Shown here: piece by piece, positions 1 to 5,065 of the stretch
Layout: every line of letters begins with the position of its first letter
Position numbering within the stretch: position 1 is the stretch's first letter
Notes under the pieces: model-generated
Told to the model about the DNA's origin: nothing
The model's database searches: none
The model's input: the letters and a program-made list of their open reading frames with translations, nothing else
Translations under genes and position numbers: made by a program
Source of the DNA: JBOHBN01 sp050698355
GTDB taxonomy: Bacteria; Actinomycetota; Actinomycetes; Streptosporangiales; WHST01
Direction: 5' to 3'
NCBI GenBank assembly: GCA_050698355.1
Contig: JBOHBN010000199.1
Span: 1 to 5,376 of the forward strand
Length of the DNA: 5,376 nt

Positions 1-755
1 ATGCCCTCGACCTTGATCTTGGTCGGCTCCTTGTAGAGCAGGTCGTGCAGTTGCCGCTTCGTGTACTTGGTGATGGGCTTGTCCGGGTCGAAGAAGCCGC
101 AGCCGCGGAAGATGCGGCCGTACCAACCGTCCATGCTGTAGCCGGGGATCGTGAGCGCGCCCTCGTTGAGCGACAAGCTGTCGTCGTACAGCGCGGACAG
201 GTCGAAGCCGGTGACCGCACCCATGCCCTCGCAGCGAGGGCACATGCCGCCGAGGTAGACCGCTTCGCGTACGACCTTCTTCTCGACTCTGCCGCCCTTC
301 TCGGTGCTCATCACCCCGCCCGCCTTGCGGGTGGGGACGTTGAACGAGTACGCGGTCGGGGGCCCGACGTGCGGCTTCCCGATCCGGCTGAAGAGGATGC
401 GCAGCATCGCGTTGGCGTCGGTGGCGGTGCCGACGGTGGAGCGGGGGCTGGAGCCCATCCGCTCCTGGTCGACGATGATCGCCGTCGTCAGGCCTTCGAG
501 TAGGTCGACCTCGGGCCGCGCCAGCGTCGGCATGAAGCCTTGCACGAAGGCGCTGTAGGTCTCGTTAATCATCCGCTGCGACTCGGCGGCGATCGTGTCG
601 AACACCAGCGAGCTCTTGCCCGAGCCGGAGACGCCGGTGAACACGGTCAGCCGGCGCTTCGGAAGCTCGACGCTGACGTCCTTGAGGTTGTTCTCGCGCG
701 CGCCGTGCACGCGGATCAGATCGTGGCTGTCGGCAACGTGCGTGGCCATGCTCAT
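1..755 (-). CDS. UvrA-like ABC ATPase lacking the UvrB-binding domain (partial, N-terminal 251 residues)
   Basis: Cytosolic UvrA-family ATPase that probably binds DNA or an antibiotic-damaged target. Reading starts at ATG 755, preceded by GGAG with a 5-nt gap; a second ATG lies two codons in. Walker A is GVSGSGKS at residues 41-48, followed by an LVFDTIAAESQR helix, a Q-loop region (IIVDQERMGSSPRSTVGT) and the first half of a zinc motif, CPRC, at 172-175. In canonical UvrA a UvrB-binding domain of over 100 residues lies between the LFARVGEP segment and the SFNNPAG-CPTC segment. Here LFSRIGKPHVG runs almost directly into AYSFNVPTRK and then CPRCEG, so that domain is absent. This is the architecture of class II UvrA (Deinococcus UvrA2 type) and of related self-resistance proteins, so a role in standard UvrABC repair is doubtful. 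The gene runs off the left edge, and ATPase domain II is not visible. Confidence 0.93.
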   Translation of the reverse strand, partial: MSMATHVADSHDLIRVHGARENNLKDVSVELPKRRLTVFTGVSGSGKSSLVFDTIAAESQRMINETYSAFVQGFMPTLARPEVDLLEGLTTAIIVDQERMGSSPRSTVGTATDANAMLRILFSRIGKPHVGPPTAYSFNVPTRKAGGVMSTEKGGRVEKKVVREAVYLGGMCPRCEGMGAVTGFDLSALYDDSLSLNEGALTIPGYSMDGWYGRIFRGCGFFDPDKPITKYTKRQLHDLLYKEPTKIKVEG

Positions 756-820
756 CCTGTCTCCATCGTCTTGGACGGCCCGCCTCCGGTACGGCGTCGG
801 CGTCACCGAGTTGAAACGTA

Positions 821-940
821 CTAGGCGAGCCAGGTGCCGTCGCGCATCAGCGTGCGGCCTGCGATCTCGTTCGCCTCGGGCCACGCCTGCATTCGGACCG
901 GCTGTAGCACGAGGAAGGCGATCCTGTCGGTTCGAACTCG
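821..940 (-). pseudogene. 3' fragment of a probable PPOX-family (pyridoxamine 5'-phosphate oxidase-like) gene
   Basis: Read from about 940 down to the TAG at 821-823, the frame gives TDRIAFLVLQPVRMQAWPEA and then NEIAGRTLMRDGTWLA. The pattern P-x-R-x-Q-A-W-x-E-x-N-E-x-x-GR-x-LMRDG-x-WL resembles the C-terminus of small flavin- or F420-binding split-barrel proteins of the PPOX class. I recognise this from family memory only. No start codon, ribosome binding site or flavin-binding core precedes it; going upstream, the sequence becomes a fragment of another gene in a different frame. It therefore looks like the tail of a deleted gene. It could be translated only by a frameshift from the upstream relic. 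The family assignment is tentative, but its status as a fragment is more secure. Confidence 0.5.
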
Positions 941-1083
941 ACGTACTTGCTGCCGAAGCTCTTCGCGGCTCGCTTCAGCGTTGTAGCGCCGGCCTGCGTG
1001 CCCAAACCGAACGCAGTGCTGTAAAGGGCGTTCGCGGCGGCGGGATCGGGGGATTCGGGGGTGATGTATTCGAGAGAGGTCAC
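847..1083 (-). pseudogene. VOC/glyoxalase-family relic with internal deletions, fused to the downstream fragment
   Basis: A GTG at 1081-1083 follows AGAGGA with a 6-nt gap and opens VTSLEYITPESPDPAAANAL and then YSTAFGLGTQ. This is a typical first strand and helix of two-module VOC glyoxalases (usually about 200 residues or more). The frame then jumps to AGATTLKRAAKSFGSKYVEF. In related proteins as I know them, AGAT-LKPAAKSF belongs to the end of the first module and KSFGSKYVEF to the second, so two internal stretches appear lost, the second perhaps between the two AKSF-like segments. After about residue 48 the frame has no family resemblance (SPSSCYSRSECRRG) and ends at the TGA at 847-849, having crossed out of frame into the PPOX-like fragment. 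The product would be 78 residues, and I expect no enzyme activity. The intact 5' end and ribosome binding site suggest recent decay. Confidence 0.65.
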
Positions 1084-1174
1084 GGCAGGTCCTCTGGCGA
1101 GGTGGCTGGCGACACCCCGCACGGATGTGACAGGGAACGACTCTCGCTGGCTGGCTATGCGATCGCCGTACGGC

Positions 1175-1594
1175 TCAACGCGCCTCTTGGATGCGGACCA
1201 TGTTGCCCGCGGGATCGCGGAACGCGCAGTCGCGCATGCCCCACGGCTGCTCGGTCGGCTCCTGGACGACTTCGGCGTCGCTCGCCTGCACCTGGTCGAA
1301 GGTGCCGTCGAGGTCCTTGGTCGCCAGCAGGATCCAACCGTAGGTGCCCTTGGCCATCATCTCGGTGATGGTGCGGCGCTCGTCGTCGGTGATGCCGGGG
1401 TCGGCGGCCGGTGGCGCCAGGAGGATGGAGGTGCCGGGCTGGTCGGGCGGGCCGACCGTGATCCAGCGCATCTTTCCCTTGCCGACGTCGCTGCGGACCT
1501 CGAATCCGAGGATGTCGCGGTAGAAGGCCAGAGATGCCTCGGGGTCGTCGTGTGGGAGGGCGGTGAGGTGAATGGTGATGTCCATGGCGCTCAC
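1175..1594 (-). CDS. VOC family protein (glyoxalase/bleomycin resistance-like), 139 residues
   Basis: Small cytosolic vicinal-oxygen-chelate fold protein made of two beta-alpha-beta-beta-beta modules, probably dimeric. Module 1 has HLTALPHDDPEASLAFYRDI at residues 9-28 and module 2 has WILLATKDLDGTFDQVQ at 87-103. It ends with the family signature FRDPAGNMVRIQE (125-137). H9 and E137 sit where VOC metal ligands usually lie, so a divalent-metal site is plausible. The insert PGITDDERRTITEMMAKGTY (66-85) is typical of one actinobacterial subfamily. The GTG start overlaps the TGA of the upstream araC-like gene as GTGA, so translation is probably coupled. An ATG three codons in, at 1585, is the alternative start. 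The substrate is unknown; binding or altering a xenobiotic or antibiotic is a family-level inference only. Downstream, the 10-bp palindrome at 1165-1174 abuts the stop but has neither loop nor T-tract. Confidence 0.93.
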   Translation of the reverse strand: MSAMDITIHLTALPHDDPEASLAFYRDILGFEVRSDVGKGKMRWITVGPPDQPGTSILLAPPAADPGITDDERRTITEMMAKGTYGWILLATKDLDGTFDQVQASDAEVVQEPTEQPWGMRDCAFRDPAGNMVRIQEAR

Positions 1595-2040
1595 GCTAGT
1601 TGCGGCTCATCGACCGGCGCTTCTCGATTCCTGATCGGTCTTGTCACCTTCTTCGCTACGCACGGCGGGATCCCCGCGGCCGCGTTCGCACCCTGGCGTC
1701 GGTAGGTGCTGGGCGGCATTCCGACCAACTCGGTGAAGCGAGTGCTGAAGGTGCCCAGCGACGAGCATCCGACCGCGAAACAGACCTCGGTGACGCTGAG
1801 GTCGCCACGACGCAGCAGTGCCATCGCGCGCTCGATCCGCCGCGTCATCAGGTAGCTGTATGGCGACTCGCCGTAGGCGCGCCGGAACTCGCGGCTGAGG
1901 TGCCCGGCCGACATGTGTACGCCGCGAGCGAGTGCCTCGACGTCCAGCGGCTGCGCGTACTCCCGATCGATCCGGTCGCGAACGCGCCGCAGCAGTGCGA
2001 GATCGCGCAGGCGCTGCGTTGCGGCGGGTTTGCTGGTCAC
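1591..2040 (-). CDS. AraC-family transcriptional regulator, DNA-binding domain only, 149 residues
   Basis: One-component regulator consisting almost entirely of the AraC/XylS DNA-binding domain. The first helix-turn-helix is around residues 32-55 (LDVEALARGVHMSAGHLSRE) and the second around 81-104 (LSVTEVCFAVGCSSLGTFST), followed by the end signature FTELVGMPPSTYRRQ (102-116). There is no N-terminal sensor or cupin domain, so it is far shorter than the usual ~300 residues. Any ligand response must come from the short N-terminal arm, the tail at 117-149 or a partner protein. The start is GTG at 2038-2040 with only a weak purine stretch upstream. It is the first gene of a two-gene unit and overlaps the VOC gene by 4 nt, so it most likely controls that gene and itself. 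A GTGC-n6-GCAC inverted repeat at 2051-2064, just upstream, is a possible control site. Confidence 0.94.
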   Translation of the reverse strand: MTSKPAATQRLRDLALLRRVRDRIDREYAQPLDVEALARGVHMSAGHLSREFRRAYGESPYSYLMTRRIERAMALLRRGDLSVTEVCFAVGCSSLGTFSTRFTELVGMPPSTYRRQGANAAAGIPPCVAKKVTRPIRNREAPVDEPQLA

Positions 2041-2148
2041 CTGTCAGATCGTGCCACGTCGCACCGGAGTTGCCCAGCGCCGCCGGCGGCCCGCCCCGCG
2101 TCCTCCTCGAGGGCCACGTCACCGAGCCGCCAGGCATCCGGCACGCGA
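2041..2148. promoter_or_regulatory. Intergenic region upstream of the araC-like gene; small symmetric elements, no clear promoter
   Basis: This 108-bp gap separates the cupin stop from the araC-like start, both on the minus strand. It holds GTGC-n6-GCAC (2051-2064), a perfect 12-bp palindrome GCCGCCGGCGGC (2079-2090) and a direct repeat of GCCACGTC at 2053-2060 and 2113-2120. I see no convincing -35/-10 pair and no terminator with a T-tract. The araC-like promoter probably lies here because the gene is not tightly coupled to the cupin gene, but that is inference. Confidence 0.3.
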
Positions 2149-2523
2149 TCAACGCACCCACGGCGGGGACAACCACGTACCGTCCGCCATCACGGCCTGC
2201 AGTCCGACGCTTGTGGTGACCCACGCCTCTGCGGGGCCCTCCCCCTCGTTGTCCAGGCGCAGCGACGAGCCAGCCGGAACGAGGACCGCGTCGCCGACGG
2301 CGAGGTCGGTGGCGAGCTCGTCCAGGGTGACTCGCAGCCCACCGGTGAGCAGCACCAGCACCTCCTCGCGGGTCACTCGGTGCGCGGCACCGGCTGTCCC
2401 GGCGGGCACCTCGACCCGCCACGCACAGAGCTCGCGGCTTCCGGTCGCGGGTGCCGCGTAGGCGGTGAAGCGGCTGCCGTGCATGTCGTGGACGGTGGCG
2501 CGGCTGGCGGGTAGGACGGGCAT
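2149..2523 (-). CDS. Cupin domain protein with a degenerate metal site, 124 residues
   Basis: Single-domain cupin (small cytosolic beta barrel). The start is ATG at 2521-2523 because GGGAG lies 6 nt upstream; the frame stays open to an ATG at 2547, inside the operator, which has no such site. Cupin motif 1 is at residues 42-61 with correct spacing: G42, H48, E54 and G61, but the second histidine is V50. Motif 2 is at 77-92: G77, P83, G85 and N92, with L88 where the third histidine is expected. Two of the four usual metal ligands are therefore missing. A binding or sensing role, or unusual metal binding, fits better than standard cupin dioxygenase or isomerase chemistry. It is divergent from the marR-like gene across a 75-bp operator region, so it is the likely target of that repressor. 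The substrate is unknown. Confidence 0.9.
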   Translation of the reverse strand: MPVLPASRATVHDMHGSRFTAYAAPATGSRELCAWRVEVPAGTAGAAHRVTREEVLVLLTGGLRVTLDELATDLAVGDAVLVPAGSSLRLDNEGEGPAEAWVTTSVGLQAVMADGTWLSPPWVR

Positions 2524-2540
2524 CTCGCGCTCCCAGCAAG

Positions 2541-2580
2541 TAGACAAGGTACTTGTCTATATAGTCAACGTACTTGACTA
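2541..2580. promoter_or_regulatory. Twin 19-bp palindromic operators between cupin and marR-like genes
   Basis: Two palindromes lie 2 bp apart: TAGACAAGGTACTTGTCTA at 2541-2559 (8-bp perfect arms around GTA) and TAGTCAACGTACTTGACTA at 2562-2580 (7-bp arms). They fit the shared form TAGwCAAsGTACTTGwCTA, with centres at 2550 and 2571, exactly 21 bp (two helical turns) apart. Size and symmetry suit a MarR-type winged-helix dimer, and the marR-like gene begins 19 bp to the right. They also cover the likely cupin promoter, so repression of both genes is the simplest reading. Confidence 0.82.
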
Positions 2581-2589
2581 ATATGTCAA
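2561..2589 (-). promoter_or_regulatory. Candidate promoter of the cupin gene
   Basis: On the minus strand a consensus -35 box TTGACA occupies 2589-2584. GACTAT at 2566-2561 follows at a 17-bp spacing; a better -10 match, TATATA at 2563-2558, sits at 20 bp. Both -10 candidates fall within or beside the twin palindromes, so a bound regulator would block polymerase. The exact -10 is undecided. On the plus strand TAATAT at 2579-2584 is a candidate -10 for the marR-like gene, without a well-spaced -35. Confidence 0.45.
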
Positions 2590-2598
2590 GATGGTGCG

Positions 2599-3045
2599 GT
2601 GCGATATGAGGACTGCCTGGCACTCAGCACGCTGCTGATCGGCGCGGCGGGCACTGTCGTCGACCGGATACAGGCGGGCATGGCCGCTCGCGGGTACGAC
2701 GACGTGCGGCCCGCACACGGCTTCGCCTTCGTACGGCTCTCCCCCGGGGGCGCCACCGCGGGCGAGCTCGCGAAGCACCTCGGGGTGTCCAAGCAGGCCG
2801 CGAGCCAGCTCGTCGACGAGCTGGTACGCAAGGGCTACGTGGAGCGCCAGCCGCATCCGACCGACGCACGGGCGCGGCTGGTGGTCCTCACCGCTCGCGG
2901 ACGGGCGTGTACCCGTGCAGCAGAGGAGACCGCCGCCGAAGCTGCCCGGCCGTGGGTCGACGTCCTGGGCAGCGAGCGCACGCGCGCCCTCCGGGCCGAT
3001 CTCGAACGGGTCGTACCGCCGGGGCCTCTCCGCCCGTCCTGGTAA
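2599..3045 (+). CDS. MarR-family winged-helix repressor, 148 residues
   Basis: Ligand-responsive dimeric DNA-binding protein of the MarR fold. Helices 1-2 (residues 5-50) form half of the dimer interface. The winged helix-turn-helix spans about 52-80 (ATAGELAKHLGVSKQAASQL is the core), followed by a wing at 81-97, VERQPHPTDARARLVVL, containing the D-x-R element typical of MarR wings. The C-terminal helix (100-140) completes the dimer interface. The start is GTG at 2599; upstream purines are weak, and the transcript may have a very short leader given the TAATAT at 2579-2584. The gene is divergent from the cupin gene, with the twin palindromes between them, so autorepression plus control of the cupin gene is likely. 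The effector is unknown. It converges on the WYL gene, with only 11 bp between the two stop codons and no visible terminator. Confidence 0.95.
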   Translation: MRYEDCLALSTLLIGAAGTVVDRIQAGMAARGYDDVRPAHGFAFVRLSPGGATAGELAKHLGVSKQAASQLVDELVRKGYVERQPHPTDARARLVVLTARGRACTRAAEETAAEAARPWVDVLGSERTRALRADLERVVPPGPLRPSW

Positions 3046-3056
3046 GGCGACTACGT

Positions 3057-4010
3057 TCAGCCGGTACCGGCCATCGCCGCGACGCGGCGGGCGAGCGCGG
3101 CGGCGGCCTCGCGCAGCTCCGGCGGCTCCAGCACCTCCGCGTCGAAGCCCAGGCGGGCAACGTGCACGGCGACCCAGTCCAGAACGTCTCCGCCGACGAC
3201 GAGCACGCACCACCCGTCGCGATCGTCCTCGACGCGCCCCACCTGTGGCGGGACCAGCTCCCGGACCTGGTCGGGCCGGGCGTGCACCCGTACTCGGGCC
3301 AGATAACGGTACGGCGTTTCGGTCACCGATCGCTGGACGTAGGCGACCGGGTCCGGATGCTCCCTCGCCCGGAAGCGCCAGGTCGTCGCGACCACCTCGC
3401 GCATCCGGTCCAGCCGGAAGGTACGCCAGTCGTCGCGGTCGACGTCCCAGGCCATCAGGTACCAGCGGCGGGCGGTGGCGACCATCCGCACCGGCTCGAC
3501 CGTGCGCTCGCGCTCCCCTCCGTCGCGACCGGCGTACCGGAACCGCACCCGCACGGCGTCACGACAGGCCCGCGCAAGCGTCACCAGCAGCTCCGGGTCG
3601 ATCTCGACCCCGGGGCCGACAAGGGTCTCGGTGGCGCCGTGCACCGCACGTACCTCGGCGCGGAGCCGGGGCGGCATCACCTGGTCGAGCTTCGCGAACG
3701 CCCGCAGCGCCGCCTCGCCGGCCCCGGCGACCGTGCCACCCGACGCCAGCCGCAGGGAGACCGCCGTCGCGATCGCCTCCTCGTCATCGAGGAGCAGCGG
3801 CGGCAGCCGGGTGCCCGCACCGAGCTGGTAGCCGCCACCGACGCCCGCCGTCGCCTGCACGGGGTAGCCGAGGGCGCGCAGCCGCTCGACGTCGCGGCGC
3901 ACCGACCGGTCGGTGACCCGCAGCTCGGCGGCGAGCTCTGCGGCGGTCCAGGACGGGCGCCGCTGCAGCAGCGCCAGCAACCGCAGCACCCTTTCGGTCT
4001 GCCCGGTCAC
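3057..4010 (-). CDS. HTH/WYL-domain transcriptional regulator (YafY type), 317 residues
   Basis: Cytosolic regulator. An N-terminal winged helix of the HTH_11 type spans residues 5-60 (WTAAELAAELRVTDRSVRRD is the core, with the usual GVGGGYQL wing end). A WYL domain follows at about 138-210, with RRWYLMAWDVDRDDWRTFRL at 181-200 carrying W183-Y184-L185. A WCX-type C-terminal extension fills about 230-313. Length and order are standard for actinobacterial YafY-like regulators. WYL domains are known to bind ligands or nucleic acid; the effector here is unknown. The start is GTG at 4008-4010 with only a weak ribosome binding site. It is divergent from the DinB-VOC pair across 61 bp holding several inverted repeats, so it probably controls that pair and itself. 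Confidence 0.95.
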   Translation of the reverse strand: MTGQTERVLRLLALLQRRPSWTAAELAAELRVTDRSVRRDVERLRALGYPVQATAGVGGGYQLGAGTRLPPLLLDDEEAIATAVSLRLASGGTVAGAGEAALRAFAKLDQVMPPRLRAEVRAVHGATETLVGPGVEIDPELLVTLARACRDAVRVRFRYAGRDGGERERTVEPVRMVATARRWYLMAWDVDRDDWRTFRLDRMREVVATTWRFRAREHPDPVAYVQRSVTETPYRYLARVRVHARPDQVRELVPPQVGRVEDDRDGWCVLVVGGDVLDWVAVHVARLGFDAEVLEPPELREAAAALARRVAAMAGTG

Positions 4011-4018
4011 GCGCTTAT

Positions 4019-4060
4019 CGTTCCACAGATCACGGAACGGATCTGTCCGCTATAGGCGGA
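4019..4060. promoter_or_regulatory. Interlocking inverted repeats in the WYL/DinB divergent promoter region
   Basis: The 61-bp gap (4011-4071) contains three inverted repeats. CGTTCC-n9-GGAACG spans 4019-4039, ACAGATC-n8-GATCTGT spans 4025-4046 and TCCGC-n5-GCGGA spans 4046-4060. The first two are interleaved, so they cannot form hairpins together, which points to protein binding sites rather than a terminator. TATAGG (4051-4056), inside the third, is a weak -10 candidate for the DinB gene. They are likely operators of the adjacent WYL regulator. Confidence 0.55.
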
Positions 4061-4063
4061 AGG
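4058..4063 (+). promoter_or_regulatory. Ribosome binding site of the DinB-family gene
   Basis: GGAAGG lies 8 nt before the ATG at 4072. It decides that start: the same frame is open much further upstream (to 3913), but that extension overlaps the WYL gene and has no comparable site. Confidence 0.75.
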
Positions 4064-4071
4064 CTGTAGTC

Positions 4072-4656
4072 ATGACAGACCAGAACTGGAACCCACTGCT
4101 CCGAGACCAGCTCACCTGGCACTGGACCAACCAGCTGCGCGAGCGCCTCGACGGACTCACCGACGACCAGTACTTCTGGGAGCCGGCGCCCGGCTGCTGG
4201 AGCGTGCGCCAGCGCGGCAGCGGCACCGCACCGGTGCAGGCCGGGGCCGGCGCGATGACCATCGACTTCGCGATGCCGGAGCCCGACCCGCCGCCGGTCA
4301 CGACGATCGCCTGGCGGCTCGGGCACGTGATCGTCGGCGTGCTCGCCATGCGCAACGCCTCACACTTCGGTCGCGCGCCCACCGACTACCAGTCGTTCGA
4401 GTACGCCGCGACCGCGGCCGGGGCGCTGGCCCAGCTCGACGCGGAGTACGCGACGTGGCTGGCCGGGGTGGAGTCCCTCGGCGAAACCGGCCTCGCCCGC
4501 CCATGCGGGGAGGCGGAGGGGCCGTTCGCCGCCAGTCCTATGGCGAGGCTGGTGCTGCACATCAACCGCGAGCTGATCCACCATCTGGCCGAGGTGTGCC
4601 TGCTCCGCGACCTCTACCTTCACTCCCACCAGCAGACCCGGCAGGAGGCGAGTTGA
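4072..4656 (+). CDS. DinB-family protein (DinB_2/YfiT-like four-helix bundle), 194 residues
   Basis: Small cytosolic protein of the DinB/YfiT fold. Many members bind a divalent metal, and some actinobacterial ones are thiol transferases that use mycothiol, so a detoxification role is plausible. Visible marks are LRDQLTWHWTNQLRERLDGL in helix 1 (10-29), YFWEPAPGCWSVR (34-46), TTIAWRLGHVIVGVLAMRNA (77-96) with H85, and HINRELIHHLAEVCLLRDLY (163-182). H85 and H171 match the classical His positions. The remaining position, four before H171, is E167, so the usual three-histidine site would be His-Glu-His, or H163/H170 take part. Length is normal for the subfamily. It is divergent from the WYL regulator and is followed after 1 nt by the VOC gene, so the two form an operon. 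The substrate is unknown. Confidence 0.93.
   Translation: MTDQNWNPLLRDQLTWHWTNQLRERLDGLTDDQYFWEPAPGCWSVRQRGSGTAPVQAGAGAMTIDFAMPEPDPPPVTTIAWRLGHVIVGVLAMRNASHFGRAPTDYQSFEYAATAAGALAQLDAEYATWLAGVESLGETGLARPCGEAEGPFAASPMARLVLHINRELIHHLAEVCLLRDLYLHSHQQTRQEAS
4643..4648 (+). promoter_or_regulatory. Ribosome binding site of the downstream VOC gene
   Basis: A perfect AGGAGG inside the last codons of the DinB-family gene sits 9 nt before the GTG at 4658. It fixes that GTG as the start and shows that the two genes are translated from one message. Confidence 0.85.
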
Positions 4657-4657
4657 G

Positions 4658-5065
4658 GTGGCACGCGACGTCCAGGTCACCTTCGACTGCGCCGACCCGG
4701 CCGGGTTGGCAGCGTTCTGGGCCGAGGCTCTCGCCTACCAGCTGCAGGACCCGCCCGAGGGCTTCGAGTCGTGGGAAGAAGCCTTGGATGCGATGAGGGT
4801 GCCACCCGAGAGCCGCAACGACGCTTCGGCGGTGGTCGACCCCGAGGGCTCCGGGCCGCGGCTCTTCTTCCAGCGGGTTCCGGAGCGCAAACAGGTCAAG
4901 AATCGGGCGCACCTCGATGTGCGAACCGCCCCCGGGCTCGAGGGCGACGCGCGGATGGCGGCCCTGGATGCGGAGGCCGAGCGGCTCGTCTCTCACGGCG
5001 CGTCCCGCGTCGGGCGCTACGAGCCCGCTCCCCCGCTCCCCCGCTCGGCGCCGGTCACATCGTGA
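4658..5065 (+). CDS. VOC-family protein (glyoxalase-like), C-terminus frameshifted; 135 residues as read
   Basis: Cytosolic VOC-fold protein of the glyoxalase-6 kind. It opens VQVTFDCADPAGLAAFWAEA (residues 5-24), continues with YQLQDPPEGFESWEEAL and RNDASAVVDPEGSGPRLFFQ (53-72), and has a second-module strand with the candidate metal ligand H85 in KNRAHLDVRT. From residue 128 the frame reads PRSAPVTS and stops at 5063-5065. The expected ending, GAGHIVMADPEGNEFCLD, is present in another frame at 5047-5100. Removing one copy of an 8-bp tandem repeat (5030-5045) restores a 145-residue protein, the usual family size. As read, the protein lacks its last strands and the conserved Glu of GNEF, a usual metal ligand, so it is probably inactive. 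It is the second gene of the DinB operon (1-nt gap, strong AGGAGG). Sequencing error is the main alternative. Confidence 0.9.
   Translation: MARDVQVTFDCADPAGLAAFWAEALAYQLQDPPEGFESWEEALDAMRVPPESRNDASAVVDPEGSGPRLFFQRVPERKQVKNRAHLDVRTAPGLEGDARMAALDAEAERLVSHGASRVGRYEPAPPLPRSAPVTS
5030..5045 (+). repeat. 8-bp tandem duplication CCCCCGCT x2 that shifts the VOC reading frame
   Basis: CCCCCGCT occurs at 5030-5037 and again, exactly, at 5038-5045, just after a related CCCGCT at 5024-5029. With one copy the codons read E-P-A-P-P-L-G-A-G and run on to the normal C-terminus; with two the frame moves and stops at 5063. The short C-rich repeat is a natural site for replication slippage. Confidence 0.9.

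Noticed and set aside
1165..1174. GCCGTACGGC palindrome directly after the VOC stop as a terminator
   Set aside because: There is no loop, the stem would be short and no T-run follows on the minus strand.
595..1368. 257-codon plus-strand open frame
   Set aside because: It is antisense to the UvrA-like gene start, the relic and the VOC gene, and has low-complexity Arg/Ser/Pro composition.
2079..2090. Perfect 12-bp palindrome GCCGCCGGCGGC as a terminator
   Set aside because: There is no loop and no following T-tract, and GC-only palindromes of this length are common by chance at this base composition.
2524..2547. Eight-codon N-terminal extension of the cupin gene (ATG at 2547)
   Set aside because: It begins inside the first operator palindrome and lacks a ribosome binding site, while the ATG at 2523 has GGGAG at 6 nt.
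1607..2623. 338-codon minus-strand open frame spanning the araC-like, cupin and operator regions
   Set aside because: It overlaps two real genes in another frame and reads through the palindromic operators. The product is Arg/Ala-rich with no recognisable domain.
2907..4055. 382-codon plus-strand open frame opposite the WYL gene
   Set aside because: It is antisense to a complete, well-supported WYL regulator. Its translation is rich in Arg, Gly, Pro and His without any domain, as expected for a GC-rich shadow frame.
3913..4071. Upstream extension of the DinB reading frame
   Set aside because: It overlaps the WYL coding region and the inverted repeats. The ATG at 4072 has a proper GGAAGG site, and its product starts like other family members.
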